64,000 bases of DNA from Imbricaverruca yamaguchii. Lineage: Eukaryota > Arthropoda > Thecostraca > Neoverrucidae. Location: assembly GCA_034440575.1 (NCBI GenBank), contig JAOTOL010001429.1, positions 373,501 to 437,500 on the forward strand, in the 5' to 3' direction. The notes beneath the pieces were generated by a model that was given only the letters and a program-made list of their open reading frames with translations, did not search any database and was not told where the DNA came from. Below, in pieces: positions 33,605 to 45,084 of the stretch; positions within the stretch are counted from its first letter, which is position 1; every line of letters begins with the position of its first letter. The position numbers and the translations under genes are program-made.

Positions 33605-34380
33605 ATGATGTGGATAGGTTCGCGAGTCATACACTACAATAAGAAAAACTTCCTTCACGACAACTTTAATCCTTTGAAAGCCCATAGTTGTACAAACTCG
33701 TCATCAACACAAATGTTTGAAGGTTCATGTACCAGATACTAATTGGCTGTAGCTATCATGCTGCTATGATCTCGTCAACGTTTGGACAGTCCAGTATGCT
33801 TCGGGCGTAGCGGTCGTAGCTAACGGAATCTACTTGATGCAGTGCTACTTACCGAAGAATTGCTCTCTGTTGCAATGTGAGCAGCAGGTTCCACATCGGC
33901 AGGGATATTTTGCGCAACAAAAGCGCGTAATCTGATAATCGAATCTGCTACTTCACACAATGAAGCAAAACACCGTGCTGCACAAGCAAGACCCAATCAC
34001 AAAATGCTAAGTTTCTACCAAATTGAACATATTGCTGATGCAAGTTGTAGTTATATGGAAGACGATACTGGTATACGCACAAATTGTGAATGGGGACGAA
34101 TAAGATGGCTCAATTTAATAACTGAATCTTTTTTCTCCTGTTCACCTGGGCTTGGGTATAAATCTCAAAATACAAACCTAACCTCGCATTCACTGTACAA
34201 TCGTATCCAATTTCAAACCAATTCCAATTCCTGAGAATGAAAACTGTTGCATCATACGTACACTGACGCCGTCCGTGTCAGCTGAGCGTGGTGGTCGCAT
34301 CGAGCCGGGTGAGATGCACAATTCAGCAAATATTGCGGGCTGCAAAGCAAACCTTGCGGTCAGAATACGTGGCAGTCGAA
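33605..34380. other. No gene seen
   Basis: AT-rich unique sequence without a recognised feature. Confidence 0.45.
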
Positions 34381-34381
34381 C

Positions 34382-34580
34382 AGGTAGGTCAAATATAGAC
34401 TGTGCCACACTGGTTGCCGTACTGGGTCCCACTAGTACGAAATGACCAGGTATGTCCAATATCGACTGTGAGACACTGGTTGTCGTCACTAGGTCTCACT
34501 CGGACGAAATGCACAGGTAGGTAAAATATCGACTGTGCCACACTGGTTGCCGTACTGGGTCCCACTAGGACGAAATGTCG
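34382..34580. repeat. 66/67-bp tandem repeat, 3 copies
   Basis: AGGTAGGT starts units at 34382, 34448 and 34515. ATATCGACTGTG, CACTGGTTGCCGTACTGGG and GACGAAATG recur in each. Outer copies match each other better than the middle one. Confidence 0.93.
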
Positions 34581-34631
34581 GTTTAAAGCGTCCGCTGTCA
34601 CATCTGGCGTCGTCACGGACCATCTCCCAGT

Positions 34632-34662
34632 GCCGACGATGACGATGACGATGACGATGACC
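34632..34662. repeat. (GACGAT)n short microsatellite
   Basis: About five GACGAT units. Simple sequence. Confidence 0.9.
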
Positions 34663-34795
34663 AGGTGAAGCGCCTGCCAGATGCGGCCCGGCCGCGCCTC
34701 GGTCAGCCTGCGCCGTTGGAGTTCTCGGCGTCGCGCCGTATGTCGGCGCGACAGCTGCCGCTGGCCGGCCTGCGCTCGTGGCGCCGGGTCGGCCC

Positions 34796-34960
34796 GGGCC
34801 GGCGGCGAGCGCGACTCTCCGGGCCGCCAGCAGCCCGCTGGTGACGTCAGAGAGGGGCGGCGCACCGGCCGGCCGCAGCCGGGCCGGCGGCGAGCGCGAC
34901 TCTCCGGGCCGCCAGCAGCCCGCTGGTGACGTCAGAGAGGGGCGGCGCACCGGCCGCTCA
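34796..34960. repeat. 85-bp duplication, each copy with a perfect CRE
   Basis: GGGCCGGCGGCGAGCGCGAC starts at 34796 and 34881. Each copy contains GCTGGTGACGTCAGAG, putting TGACGTCA at 34842-34849 and 34927-34934. The copies are essentially identical, so the duplication is recent or homogenised. It lies in a GC-rich island (34640-35010). Confidence 0.93.
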
Positions 34961-35181
34961 CAGTCGGACTCGCCGGACGCCACGTCGGTCAGCAGTGGGG
35001 TGAATATGCGCAGAAATTCATATTTTCGCCAGCATGTAACCTTTGAAAAGTTGTACACAGGCTGTAAGTGAACATACGTTGACCCAGTTGACATATTGGT
35101 AATTTGACACCATGTTCAACTCTTAATTGGCACGCATCAAGATCACCAGTTAACGCTAAGCTTATGTTGAGCTATGATGCT

Positions 35182-35312
35182 AACCTGCTCTGCACCTGTC
35201 CCTCTAGGTCGCCCGAGGTTATCTCGTAACTGGTGCACCGTGTTGGTAGGATGACCTGCTCTGTATCTGCCCCGCAAGTCATCCGAGGTCATCTCTCAAC
35301 TGGCGCACTGAC
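35182..35312. repeat. 72-bp tandem duplication
   Basis: ACCTGCTCTG starts copies at 35182 and 35254. Shared blocks include CCGAGGT, ATCTC and AACTGGYGCAC. The copies have diverged substantially. Confidence 0.85.
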
Positions 35313-35334
35313 CACGCGTATGTAATGCTGCGAA

Positions 35335-35965
35335 ATATACACGTGCGTGCACATGTATATGCATGCACATGTACGGACGTACACATGTTGGTATGACATA
35401 TGCACCTAACCAAATATACGTAAACTCAAAAGTACGTATGCGTAAATGTACGTACATTGACTCATACGTACATTTACGTTTACGTACTGAGTATTTGCGT
35501 TTGCATGCTTTTACGTTTTCGTACATTTGCTCTTGCGTATGTTTACGCTTTCGTACATTTGCGCTTACGTACATCTACGCTTACGCATATATGCGCTTAC
35601 GTACGTTTGCGCAAACGTACAATTGTACACACGTACATTTGCACTTACGTACATTTACACATACGTGCATTTGCGCATACGTACATTTGCGGTTACGTAC
35701 ATTTGCGCAAACGTACAATTGTACATACGTACATTTGCACTTATACACATTTGCACATACGTACATTTGCGCATACGTGCAATTGCGCGTACGTACATAC
35801 ATTTGCGCTTTCGTGCATCTATCTGCGCATACGTACTTTTGTTCGTATGTATATTTGCTCTTAGGTGCATTTGCCATCACATACATTTGCCCACACGTAT
35901 AATTGCCATGCGTACATCTGCTATACCTACATTTGCTTTACTTATATGTGCCCGGTTACCGACAT
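35335..35965. repeat. 16-bp minisatellite, about 35 copies
   Basis: ACGTACATTTGCGCWT repeats at 16-bp spacing. The left portion (35335-35520) and right edge are more degenerate. Because 16 is 3n+1, frames of 100-180 codons run through it on both strands. I reject them as genes. Confidence 0.95.
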
Positions 35966-36905
35966 GTCAAGATAGGACGATGCGATGGATCATCGGGAAT
36001 TTACCGGGATCCACCACTACCCCTGCTTCGCCACCCTGCTTCAACACAATTTCCTGGTGACGGCCCTGAATCGGCATCTACACCCTACCCCCTCCCCTCC
36101 CCTCCCAGAAACGTATGCTGGCACCCATGAAGTCGAACCTGCGCCGCCCACCAGAACACCTTGGTCACACCTTTGAATCAACACCTGAACCTTCCAGGCA
36201 CAAAATACTTGAAACAGCCTCCCATCGGCACTTCCGTTAGACTGTCGAGACAGATCCCTGGTGATGCCGATTAATTGATCATTAGTTGGCACTTCCCCCC
36301 CCCCCCTACTCACTATAAATTTTTGACAATGTCACTGAGTCGGTGCCTCCATCCCCTGTTCCGGTGCACACAGCTAGCATAGGTTGTACGCAGCTGGCTA
36401 TATTGTTTACCAGTGATATCGGTGCGTTTGAAATAGTATTGTCACGACGAATTCGTTCATAAACGGGATAATCTTGGGGAGAATGTAATCAACGGACCCC
36501 TAATATTACGCCGCTCACTACAATACGGAGTGGCGGTCCAAAGTTAAGTACGAAAATCTCTGATTAAAACATCCCACACTCGACTTCAGGCCTACGCCCC
36601 TAAGGAATCAGGCTAAGAGCAAACGAAAATTGACCCAGGCATTTATATATTTAGGGCATACTTAAGTCATATTCATTGCAAAGAATAGCTGCTGAACAAG
36701 ACGCCGTTTCGAAGCATTAGCAACCGATGCTTGCCTTGCTGAACCTAAACAAATGTCATTGACTGTTTTGCTGTAGAACACCACTGGCCCACACTTCCTT
36801 TTTAAACAGCGAATGTTCTGTGTAGCATAGCCGCTCGCGCCGTGGCGGTGTATGTCAGTATGGTCGCTGGTCGTGGTGGTGTATGTCAGTATGGTCGCTG
36901 GTCGT
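35966..36905. other. No gene seen
   Basis: Mixed sequence with a C run at about 36295. No domain or RNA feature is recognised. Confidence 0.45.
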
Positions 36906-36919
36906 GGTGGTGCGGTTAG

Positions 36920-38200
36920 TTACGGTCCCTTGCTTCTGCCCTGAGCAGCTGGACACGGCTTCTGCCCTGACAGCCGGACACGGCTTCTGCCCTGACAGCT
37001 GGACACAGCTTCTGCCCTGACAGCTGGACACGGCTTCTGCCCTGACAGCTGGACACGGCTTCTGCCCTGACAGCTGGACACGGCTTCTGCCCTGACAGCT
37101 GGACACGGCTTCTGCCCTGACAGCTGGACACGGCTTCTGCCCTGACAGCTGGTGACGGCTTCTGCCCTGACAGCTGGACACGGCTTCTGCCCTGACAGCT
37201 GGACACGGCTTCTGCCCTGACAGTCGGACACGGCTTCTGCCCTGACAGCTGGTGACGGCTTCTGCCCTGACAGCTGGACACGGCTTCTGCCCTGACAGCT
37301 GGACACGGCTTCTGCCCTGACAGCCGGACACGGCTTCTGCCCTGACAGCTGGACACGGCTTCTGCCCTGACAGCTGGACACGGCTTCTGCCCTGACAGCT
37401 GGTGACGGCTTCTGCCCTGACAGCTGGTGACGGCTTCTGCCCTGACAGCTGGACACGGCTTCTGCCCTGACAGCTGGACACGGCTTCTGCCCTGACAGCT
37501 GGACACGGCTTCTGCCCTGACAGCTGGACACGGCTTCTGCCCTGACAGCTGGTGACGGCTTCTGCCCTGACAGCTGGTGACGGCTTCTGCCCTGACAGCT
37601 GGTGACGGCTTCTGCCCTGACAGCTGGACACGGCTTCTGCCCTGACAGCTGGACACGGCTTCTGCCCTGACAGCTGGTGACGGCTTCTGCCCTGACAGCT
37701 GGTGACGGCTTCTGCCTTGACAGCTGGTGACGGCTTCTGCCCTGACAGCTGGACACGGCTTCTGCCCTGACAGCTGGTCACGGCTTCTGCCCTGACAGCT
37801 GGACACAGCTTCTGCCCTGACAGCTGGACACGGCTTCTGCCCTGACAGCTGGTGACGGCTTCTGCCCTGACAGCTGGACACGGCTTCTGCCCTGACAGCT
37901 GGACACGGCTTCTGCCCTGACAGCTGAACACAGCTTCTGCCCTGACAGCTGGACACGGCTTCTGCCCTGACAGCTGGACACGGCTTCTGCCTTGACAGCT
38001 GGTGACGGCTTCTGCCCTGACAGCTGGTGACGGCTTCTGCCTTGACAGCTGGACACGGCTTCTGCCCTGACAGCTGGACACGGCTTCTGCCTTGACAGTC
38101 GGACACAGCTTCTGCCCTGACAGTCGGACACAGCTTCTGCCCTGACAGCTGGACACGGCTTCTGCCCTGACAGCTGGTGACGGCTTCTGCGCTGGCAGCT
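36920..38200. repeat. 25-bp minisatellite, about 50 highly uniform copies
   Basis: ACGGCTTCTGCCCTGACAGC plus TGGAC repeats every 25 bp. Almost all variation is GGACACGG versus GGTGACGG, with rare CAGTCGGAC and CCTTGACAG units. The minus strand is open in all three frames over most of it (433, 396 and 278 codons). The reason is that the unit lacks stops in every frame and 25 is 3n+1. Each frame gives the same 25-residue cycle (SSCQGRSRVQLSGQKPCPAV then RAEAV), so this is not a gene. Confidence 0.97.
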
Positions 38201-38610
38201 GGCCGCGGCGCCGGGTTTCAGTTGTTGCGGCGAGCGCGGGGCGTGTCGCGAGTGCTGTTTGTTTTCCGGGCCGGGCCCGCCAGCTCCGGCACGGTTTTTC
38301 CCGCGCGGTCGTCTGGCCGGCGGCGCAGCCTCAAATTACGGAGCGGCTGTTGGGTGGGCAGCGCAACGGCACCACCGCCCTTCTCGCCGGCCGATCAGCC
38401 AACAAAAATTACACATAAAATTTGCATATGAATCGGGAAATGACTTTACGTTCCTCATTAGAGTGGACCTACCGTAAACGCCATTCTTCCTTTTTAGTGC
38501 TGTTTATGGCTGATGCATTCTCTGTGCTCCATATTTTTTATTTCGGCCTTTGTCCTCTCGCAGCACTATTGTGGACTTTATTGCGCCTGCGAGTGAAAAC
38601 ACCGTGATTT
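38195..38610. promoter_or_regulatory. GC-rich to AT-rich block with a POU octamer-like site
   Basis: A CpG-rich segment (38195-38400) passes into AAAATTTGCATATGAAT at about 38416. ATTTGCAT is the POU octamer core, and the ATGAAT that follows extends it. CACTATTGTGG (reversed ACAAT) lies at about 38565. Confidence 0.3.
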
Positions 38611-39505
38611 ATCTTAATGAGAGATAAGTGAGTTCTCGGGGAATTGGCTTGCGTTACCTTGCCAGAAACAAGCATTGAAAAATGCGGTTGTCCACGTGAC
38701 TGACATGCCTTGCACATCTGCAGGCTCACCTATGAGGTGGAACACCTTATACATTCAGCCGTGGTATGGGTGCGTAGCCCGTGAAAATGCTGCGTACCCT
38801 TCCAAAACAAATATGATTATGAGCTGGGGCGTAGCTTGAGCGAGCATATTTCCGTGCATATGGTAAGAAGTGCATCTAAGCGTCCCGGATCGATCGTAAA
38901 GCTACGACGTATCATCCGAATCATAATAACCTTTTCACAGCGCTTCGGGTTATAATTTATGCACTCGGTCATTCACGTTCTTTCCATTTCAGTTGTTCCT
39001 GATTTCATCACAATTCTCACGAAGTTATCTTACTCTTTGTTCCAAGAAAGAGCTCTGGGAAGGAATGTTCGCTCGCGGACGACGTCGAACAGCGCTTCTC
39101 GTTATAATGCAACAGTTAAAGTTCCATTGTTCTCGCTCGACGCCAGAGCTGTTCATTTTGTTTCGATATTTGCCAATTGTCATCACAAGATGCCTGTTGA
39201 AGTGCTCTCAATATTTGTTCAAAGACAGGGGTTGGGATTATGTTCACGTGCGCAGGCAGCTAGCCGATCACTTCGCACCGCATCCGGCACCTGCCATGCG
39301 TCCCGCATGACGAATTGGTAACGAGCTTGGTTTGCATCCCGGGATCTCGAGTCACCGGCAGGGATTGCGGCATTTATCTCTGTCTTCAGTAATGCAACTT
39401 GACGGCATATCGCATTCGGAATCGCCTTGGCTCTGCGTACGTGCTTGAAGGTTCATGACTGCATGAATACTCAGACAGCGCACCATGACTCTTGTGCGGA
39501 GATTC
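38611..39505. other. No gene seen
   Basis: Overlapping plus-strand frames near 38960-39320 have no recognisable content and are probably chance. Confidence 0.45.
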
Positions 39506-39509
39506 GACT

Positions 39510-39615
39510 TCACTGCTCCTTCAGTAGCCGTCCGGGCGCCTTCAGCAGCTGTCCTGGCTCCTTCAGCAACTGTCTTGGCTCCTTCAGCAGCTGTCCTGGC
39601 TCCTTCAGCGCTCCT
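39510..39615. repeat. 21-bp tandem repeat, about 5 copies
   Basis: CTCCTTCAGCAGCTGTCCTGG repeats with small changes. The period is seven codons, giving SCPGSFS in one plus frame. Confidence 0.93.
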
Positions 39616-40099
39616 TTAGGCGCCTTATGCTGGCCACAGGCGAAGGCGAGCCAGGCTGTGGCTGAGCTTAACAACTTGAGCGATGCGGCCAGGCCCGACC
39701 AGACACGACCGCCACACTCTCATCGCTTAAGAACGCTTTATTTTTCGACACCATATGAATCCACAGTCGTCTCACGGATCCCAGGGTGAAAGTATTGGTC
39801 ATACCTTTGTCTGCTTGGCACATGGGCAATTTCGAAGTTATCAAGTTGGAAAATGATCAACCTGCTTGGTGTTCAATAATATTCTTTGACATGTTTGTCA
39901 TAATCGTATATGTTACAAGATTATTTACTTCTTTGTTAGACGCCGTGAGGTTATTTCATCGGCACAATGACTATTCTTCACCTCAAGTCAAATATATGGA
40001 ACATATGGGCAAATGGGAAACGCATTCGTGAAAGCGGATCATATCTACACTGACTGAATATTTATTCCTCCACTGGCTATCCACCTCACTGGCGTGACC

Positions 40100-41570
40100 A
40101 CCTCACTGAATGTTCGGAATGTGCTTTCGCACCTTAATCTTCAATGTGACTGGGACAAGATCACGGATCGTCACAGGAAGATCATTATGGACCGCCACAA
40201 AAGAGTATTTACAGATTCGTCCCCCTGACTGATCTTTTGCAGGGTGTCTCGAGTTGACCTGACTGTTAGGTGTTGCGACTATGAACAGCATGCCTGGTGA
40301 CAAACAGGCCGTACGTAACTGACTCGGGCAGTGACGTAGCTAAGACCGTATTCAGGAGAGTGAGCAAGTGGCACAGGTGCATGTTCTCTGACGCGAACCG
40401 CTGTAGTTCTCGCAACACATCACTTACGTGATAGGACGTATTTCGCCCCGAAATCATTAAGTCGGCAAAATTTGGAAGTTTCTGGTGCCGGGTAAGCTGC
40501 GTGATGTTGCTGGCGCCGTACACCGAGATACAATCCATGTTTGTGATAGTGCACACCCCTGTACCAGTGCAACTAGGGCAGGCTTCGGCAGCTTATGCTG
40601 CCTGTGCTGCTTGGTTATGCTGTCTGTGAGCGTAGCGTATGCCATGTAGCGTATCGTTGCATTGCCTCACATCATCGGTATCCCCAGAAAACGTTACACG
40701 TTGGTTAAAGACGACACACATATTTTGTACGGCGGGGAGGCGGCGACAGTGGCGACATGTTTGGACTACAACTGGGAACAATAAGCTGGGCTTTCTGTGC
40801 GTTAATTTCCATGCCATCTTTGCTAAACCACCGAGGTAGAAGGTGGAGATTATGTTCCATGAGGCTGGCAAGGGAACCACCGCCGCCAATTTCCTCAAAC
40901 ACCGGAACCAGGGCGTCGTCCGCACACTGGATCATGCATAGCCATCTGTATACAACGAGAGGTCATTGGCATGGATGGTGTACAGCGGCGGCCCTAGAGC
41001 CGACCCCTGGGTAAGTGCTAACGAGCGGCTAGAATGTCACAAAAGCAGCTGGAATGTTACATGTGCATCACTTGGTGTTTGAACACAGACTTGTTGGACG
41101 TGGTAAGCCAGTAGCACCTGAACCACCAATCGTCCTCTCCATAGAGTTGGAGCTTGCGGACATAGGAGTCACGAGATATCACGTCAAAACACTTTGAGAG
41201 ATCTAAGAGACAAAGTGGTGTGACGTCGCTATGGTCCATGGCAGTGCAATCTCTGTCCGTGACGGTGAGCGGCTGCGTCGTTGAGTGTCAGTGGAGTGGT
41301 TAAACCTAAAACCATGCTGATTGGGTGAGAATGAGTGATGCGAAGTGACGTAATGAAATGACTTCATACATAACGCGCTCGATAATGTTAGCGAAGATTG
41401 GGAGAATGAAGATCGAACGGTTGCTTGATGTTTCAGTGCATTTCGGCGATTTTGGAATATAATTGACCAGGGTGAGTTTCTAGGAGTCGGGAGCATGATG
41501 GCAATGAGGCTGGTGTTCACGATGTGGGTGATGACGAAGCGCAGCGAACGCATCCAAAGTTTCACAAAGC
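40100..41570 (-). mobile_element. Degenerate LINE reverse transcriptase (Jockey/CR1-like), broken
   Basis: Pieces of one reverse transcriptase appear in order on the minus strand in different frames. They are QHGFRFNHST at about 41.3 kb; TPLCLLDLSKCFDVI (catalytic motif A region) at about 41.2 kb; QGSALGPPLYTIHANDLSLY (motif B region) at about 41.01-40.96 kb, followed by an in-frame stop; QCADDA (altered YADD motif C) at about 40.93 kb; and C-terminal segments CISVYGASNITQLTRHQKL, then VSDVLRELQRFASENMHL and SFVAVHNDLPVTIRDLVPV down to about 40.12 kb. Frameshifts and stops separate the pieces, so this is an old inactive copy. It is a different lineage from the copies at 20.3 and 56.3 kb. Confidence 0.9.
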
Positions 41571-42490
41571 GAACGCGCGGTCAGTCAGCGTCACACGACG
41601 TGCGATGCTTGTAACTTTGCTCAATGGCGACACTATCACTGCGACCCTCGTTAGATACACTTCTCTTTGTCATTCCTCTGAAAGAAGAATGGCCATTCCT
41701 CTAACAGAGGAGTGACCAGCTCGAACACAGCTGGCTTGGTCTTCGTTTACAAACAAACACCAACCGTGTCTCGGAAGAACGTTTTGAACTTCGGAAAAGC
41801 CTGGGCATTTCGAAAAAAAGCTATACACATTAAGGAACGAATTGCTGAAGACTTTCCTTTACATACAAATAGAGGACGGTATTTTATTTACTATCCTCAT
41901 GGAATCGTGATGCATATTTTGACATCTTATCAACGTACAACTATTTCCCTAAAAAGAAGCATTGATGTTTTGAGATATCTTGTGAAATACAGCCCGGAGT
42001 TCATGGTGGGATGCGAAGTGCTTCATGCTGTCCCTTTTGTACCAGTGTGCTGTTTTGTCCCAAATCGTCGCAGCTTGCTTAATCTTGGAAGTACTCGGTA
42101 AGCTTTTGCTCCACATTTTCAGTGTGTGAAATTATATTCCTTGTTACTTGAATTGTGTAATGCGTATGTACCCTATATGCACGCACCCTTATATACACTT
42201 AGGTATTCGAAATTGTCCCTGATTCGTTTTAGTAATGCGTTGATGAATGCAGTAGATATAAATACAACAAATGGTTGATTATTCACGGGTGTGTATAGAT
42301 TATGTGGACGAAATCTAAGTGAAAATAGGGCACAAGTGTGAGCGCAGCTTCATCTCCGTACATTATCCTAATGCGTGAAGAACACAGTGCTGCAGGGATT
42401 GCGCCTGCAACACCAAACTATCCGACGATAGGCTCAACTTCAGGTTTATGCACCCGTCAATATTCACCGCAGTGCACGCTTGTCTTACCA
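41571..42490. other. No gene seen
   Basis: A 129-codon plus-strand frame (about 41712-42101) has no recognisable domain. It may be LINE flank or chance. I do not annotate it as coding. Confidence 0.4.
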
Positions 42491-42715
42491 GGACCAGCAC
42501 TACCAGCACCAGCATTACTAGCACCAGCACCACCACTCCCAGCAACAGCACCACCACTACCAGCACTTACACTACCAACGCTATCAGTATCAATACAACC
42601 ACTACCAGCGTCAGTACCACCACTACCATGATATCAGCACTTGCACTGTCAGCACCAACACCACAATTACCAGCATATGTACTTGCTGGTGCTGGTAGCA
42701 CCAGCACCATGAGTG
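42490..42715. repeat. ACCAGC/ACCACC trinucleotide-rich repeat
   Basis: ACC, AGC and ACT triplets repeat imperfectly over about 220 bases. The frames opened by it are low complexity. Confidence 0.9.
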
Positions 42716-42784
42716 CAGCCACGATTTCGAAATTATGGGGACAAACCAGGGACTCGGTATGTTTGGAGAGGATAGAAGGGTAGC

Positions 42785-43330
42785 TCGCCTACCCCCCCCC
42801 CCAAGAAGATTCCTTGGATTTCAGTCACTTAATTTTCGATAGCCGGTTTTCAATATTTACAATCGTTAAAAAAAAATATTTGGGGGACAACACGTTCCAC
42901 CACGTTGACCGTGGACTTTTGAAAGTAGTTCGACTTGGTAACATCATAATACGACACAAGCCGCGTCAAATGACACCCACTTGATGCAAATTGAACCCAG
43001 AGTGACGAATCGCGAATACTTGTAACAATTCAAACTAGCCTTTGACCTTGAGGTTTGACCATGATATATCCCGGTTTCAAAATGTTACTGAACGGTTCAC
43101 CATCATCGCTTGAGAGCGGATCTGGGCAAGCTAGGGCGAAAGCCAAAAACAAATGTGAGGCGACCGAAGAACTCAGCTTCAATTTTCACCCGTCGAGATG
43201 ATTTCGAATTATAACTTTCTGATGCGGCATAACAAGCCACGTCGAATGACGTGTCAAACGACAGCACGATTTTCGTCAACATATCCCTAGGTAGCTGTAT
43301 GCCGAACCTAGTACTTGTCTGTGCCACAGA
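42785..43330. other. No gene; two diverged copies of a CAAGCC-CGTC-AATGAC motif
   Basis: ACACAAGCCGCGTCAAATGAC at about 42955-42975 and a related AACAAGCCACGTCGAATGAC at about 43231-43250 lie about 275 bp apart, each after a CATAA or CATAAC context. TGACCTTGA (43043-43051) is a reversed FTZ-F1/ERR-type site. A C run lies at about 42791. Confidence 0.4.
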
Positions 43331-43840
43331 AATTCACCAATGACTTTGCATTCCGTTTAGAGGAACCCTGGGAGGGAAATGATGAGAAACAACATAAATT
43401 GAATGATTTGTCTTTCTAAATGTAGGCAGGCATTTTTCCTGGTTACAAGCTGAACGAGAAATAACATGAATACAATTTGGGTATGAAAGCTGAAAACATT
43501 CAGTGTCATGACTCTAAAAAATAACGAAGTATGAATATGTCGGGGCAAAGATCTCATCGTTCACTCTCTTCTCTCTGCCTCTCTGAGAACAAATCCAGGG
43601 AAGCATGAGATCAAATGCTGGTGTACGTTCTAATGAGAAGAAGCCCGCCCCTGCTCGGTAAGTCAAACACTTCGGATCCAATCGCACCTCTTTCTGGCAC
43701 GAACCATTGAACACAGATCACGGACGTATTCCTACCGCTCGCATGGCTTCACGTGTATTCGGCCAGTCATCGCTCCAGGTAGATCTTGCCCCGGCCGGAC
43801 GGCACCTCAGCATTGAGCGACATCACCACTCCACCACGCA
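43331..43840. other. No gene seen
   Basis: Unique AT-rich sequence. No recognised feature. Confidence 0.45.
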
Positions 43841-43849
43841 GAACACCAA

Positions 43850-44265
43850 CGGCGGGCGCTGCGACACTCACCGGCGGGGTCTGCAGGACACCCACCGCGC
43901 GCGCTGCGACACTCGCCGGCCTGGACACCCGCCGGCGGGGTCTGCAGGAGACCCACCGGCGCGCGCTGCGACACTCACCGGCGGGGTCTACAGGACACCC
44001 ACCGGCGGGGTCTGCAGGACACCCACCGGCGCGCGCTGCGACACTCGCCGGCGGGGTCTGCAGGACACCCACCGGCGCGCGCTGCGACACCCACCGGCGC
44101 GCGCTGCGACACCGGCCGGCGCGCGCTGCGACACCCGCCGGCGCGCGCTGCGACACCCGCCGGCGCGCGCTGCGACACCCGCCGGCGCGTGCTGCGACAC
44201 CCGCCGGCGCGCGCTGCGACACCCGCCGGCGCGCGCTGCGACACCCGCCGCGCGGCGCTCCGGCC
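43850..44265. repeat. 21-bp GC-rich minisatellite with composite units
   Basis: The right half is pure GCGCGCTGCGACACCCGCCGG-type 21-bp units. The left half alternates these with CGGGGTCTGCAGGACACCCA inserts, giving a composite period of roughly 40-45 bp. Twenty-one is a multiple of three, so 200-277-codon frames arise on both strands. They are dismissed as coding. Confidence 0.95.
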
Positions 44266-44700
44266 CCGGAGAAATACGCGGCATTATTTCTGGCGGCGGT
44301 CGGCCGCCGCCGCGCCGGGCGGCGCTCGACGCGACTCCGGCCGAGATTTGTCACGCTCCGACATGAATATATCTGCGATCGGGGAGACAACGCGACAACA
44401 AGACATTTACATGTGTCCCGGCGCGCGCTCTCACACCATTGCTATGCACATTTTCGGTGCGCCCAGCGGCGCGTGGGCGCGTCGCGGAGCCGCCAGATTG
44501 GCGCGGAAGATAGCGGCGCGCTCGGCCCGGTCGGACGTGTTTGCCGGTCGCCGGCTCATCGCTGCGGTCCGCTCACGCCTCCAAACTCACTCCCGCCTCC
44601 GGGCCTGATCGGTGTGTGATGGACGCGGATTGGCCGCGCTGTTGACTCGACCGGGCCGGGACTGACAGTCGATATTTGGACACAATCACACCAATCTAAC
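44266..44700. promoter_or_regulatory. GC-rich island flanking the 21-bp array
   Basis: CpG-rich sequence with embedded ACATTTACATG (about 44402), ACCATTGC (about 44437) and ACACAATCACACC (about 44680). No gene is supported. Confidence 0.3.
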
Positions 44701-45084
44701 ATGCTTTGCTAAGTGCAAAATAACTTTGTTTTCCATACGAAAAATGCATGCGATCTTATTAGTGCATTCGCAAGACATATTTGTTGTCATATTCTAAAAA
44801 TGGTTGCATAGATGCTCGAACAAAGCAAGCTGTATCTGTTCTACAAAACATTTGCATGTCAAGTTATCCGTGCGTTTCTAACCAATAGCGCGTGACCGGA
44901 GCTTTTCCTAAAACTAGACTTATTTCCCCAGCCAGCAATCCTGATCGGAGCCATTCGGGCTGAGAAAGGGCACCGTCCATGCTATTCCTTGGTCAGAACC
45001 CAGCCAGTGCTGGGGCTTCCATTGCAGTATGAAACAGGAACACCAGCCAGAGGCTGGGCACAGCCCGGCTGGACCCCGCCCGGG

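Noticed and set aside
33024..33642. Overlapping 100-194-codon frames
   Set aside because: Several frames on both strands overlap in a GC-rich island. Stops are rare there by composition and no family is recognisable.
36855..38156. 433-codon minus-strand open frame
   Set aside because: It is wholly inside the 25-bp array, is open in the other two frames too, and encodes the same cyclic peptide in each. No start context, domain or flanking exon supports it.
36920..38200. CRISPR array
   Set aside because: Contiguous 25-bp units without spacers, in a eukaryotic context. The same applies to the other regular arrays.
41712..42101. 129-codon plus-strand frame as a gene
   Set aside because: No recognisable domain, no ATG with good context at the start, and no splice or promoter support.
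43767..44619. 207-277-codon frames on both strands
   Set aside because: 21-bp GC-rich tandem units keep frames open on both strands at once.
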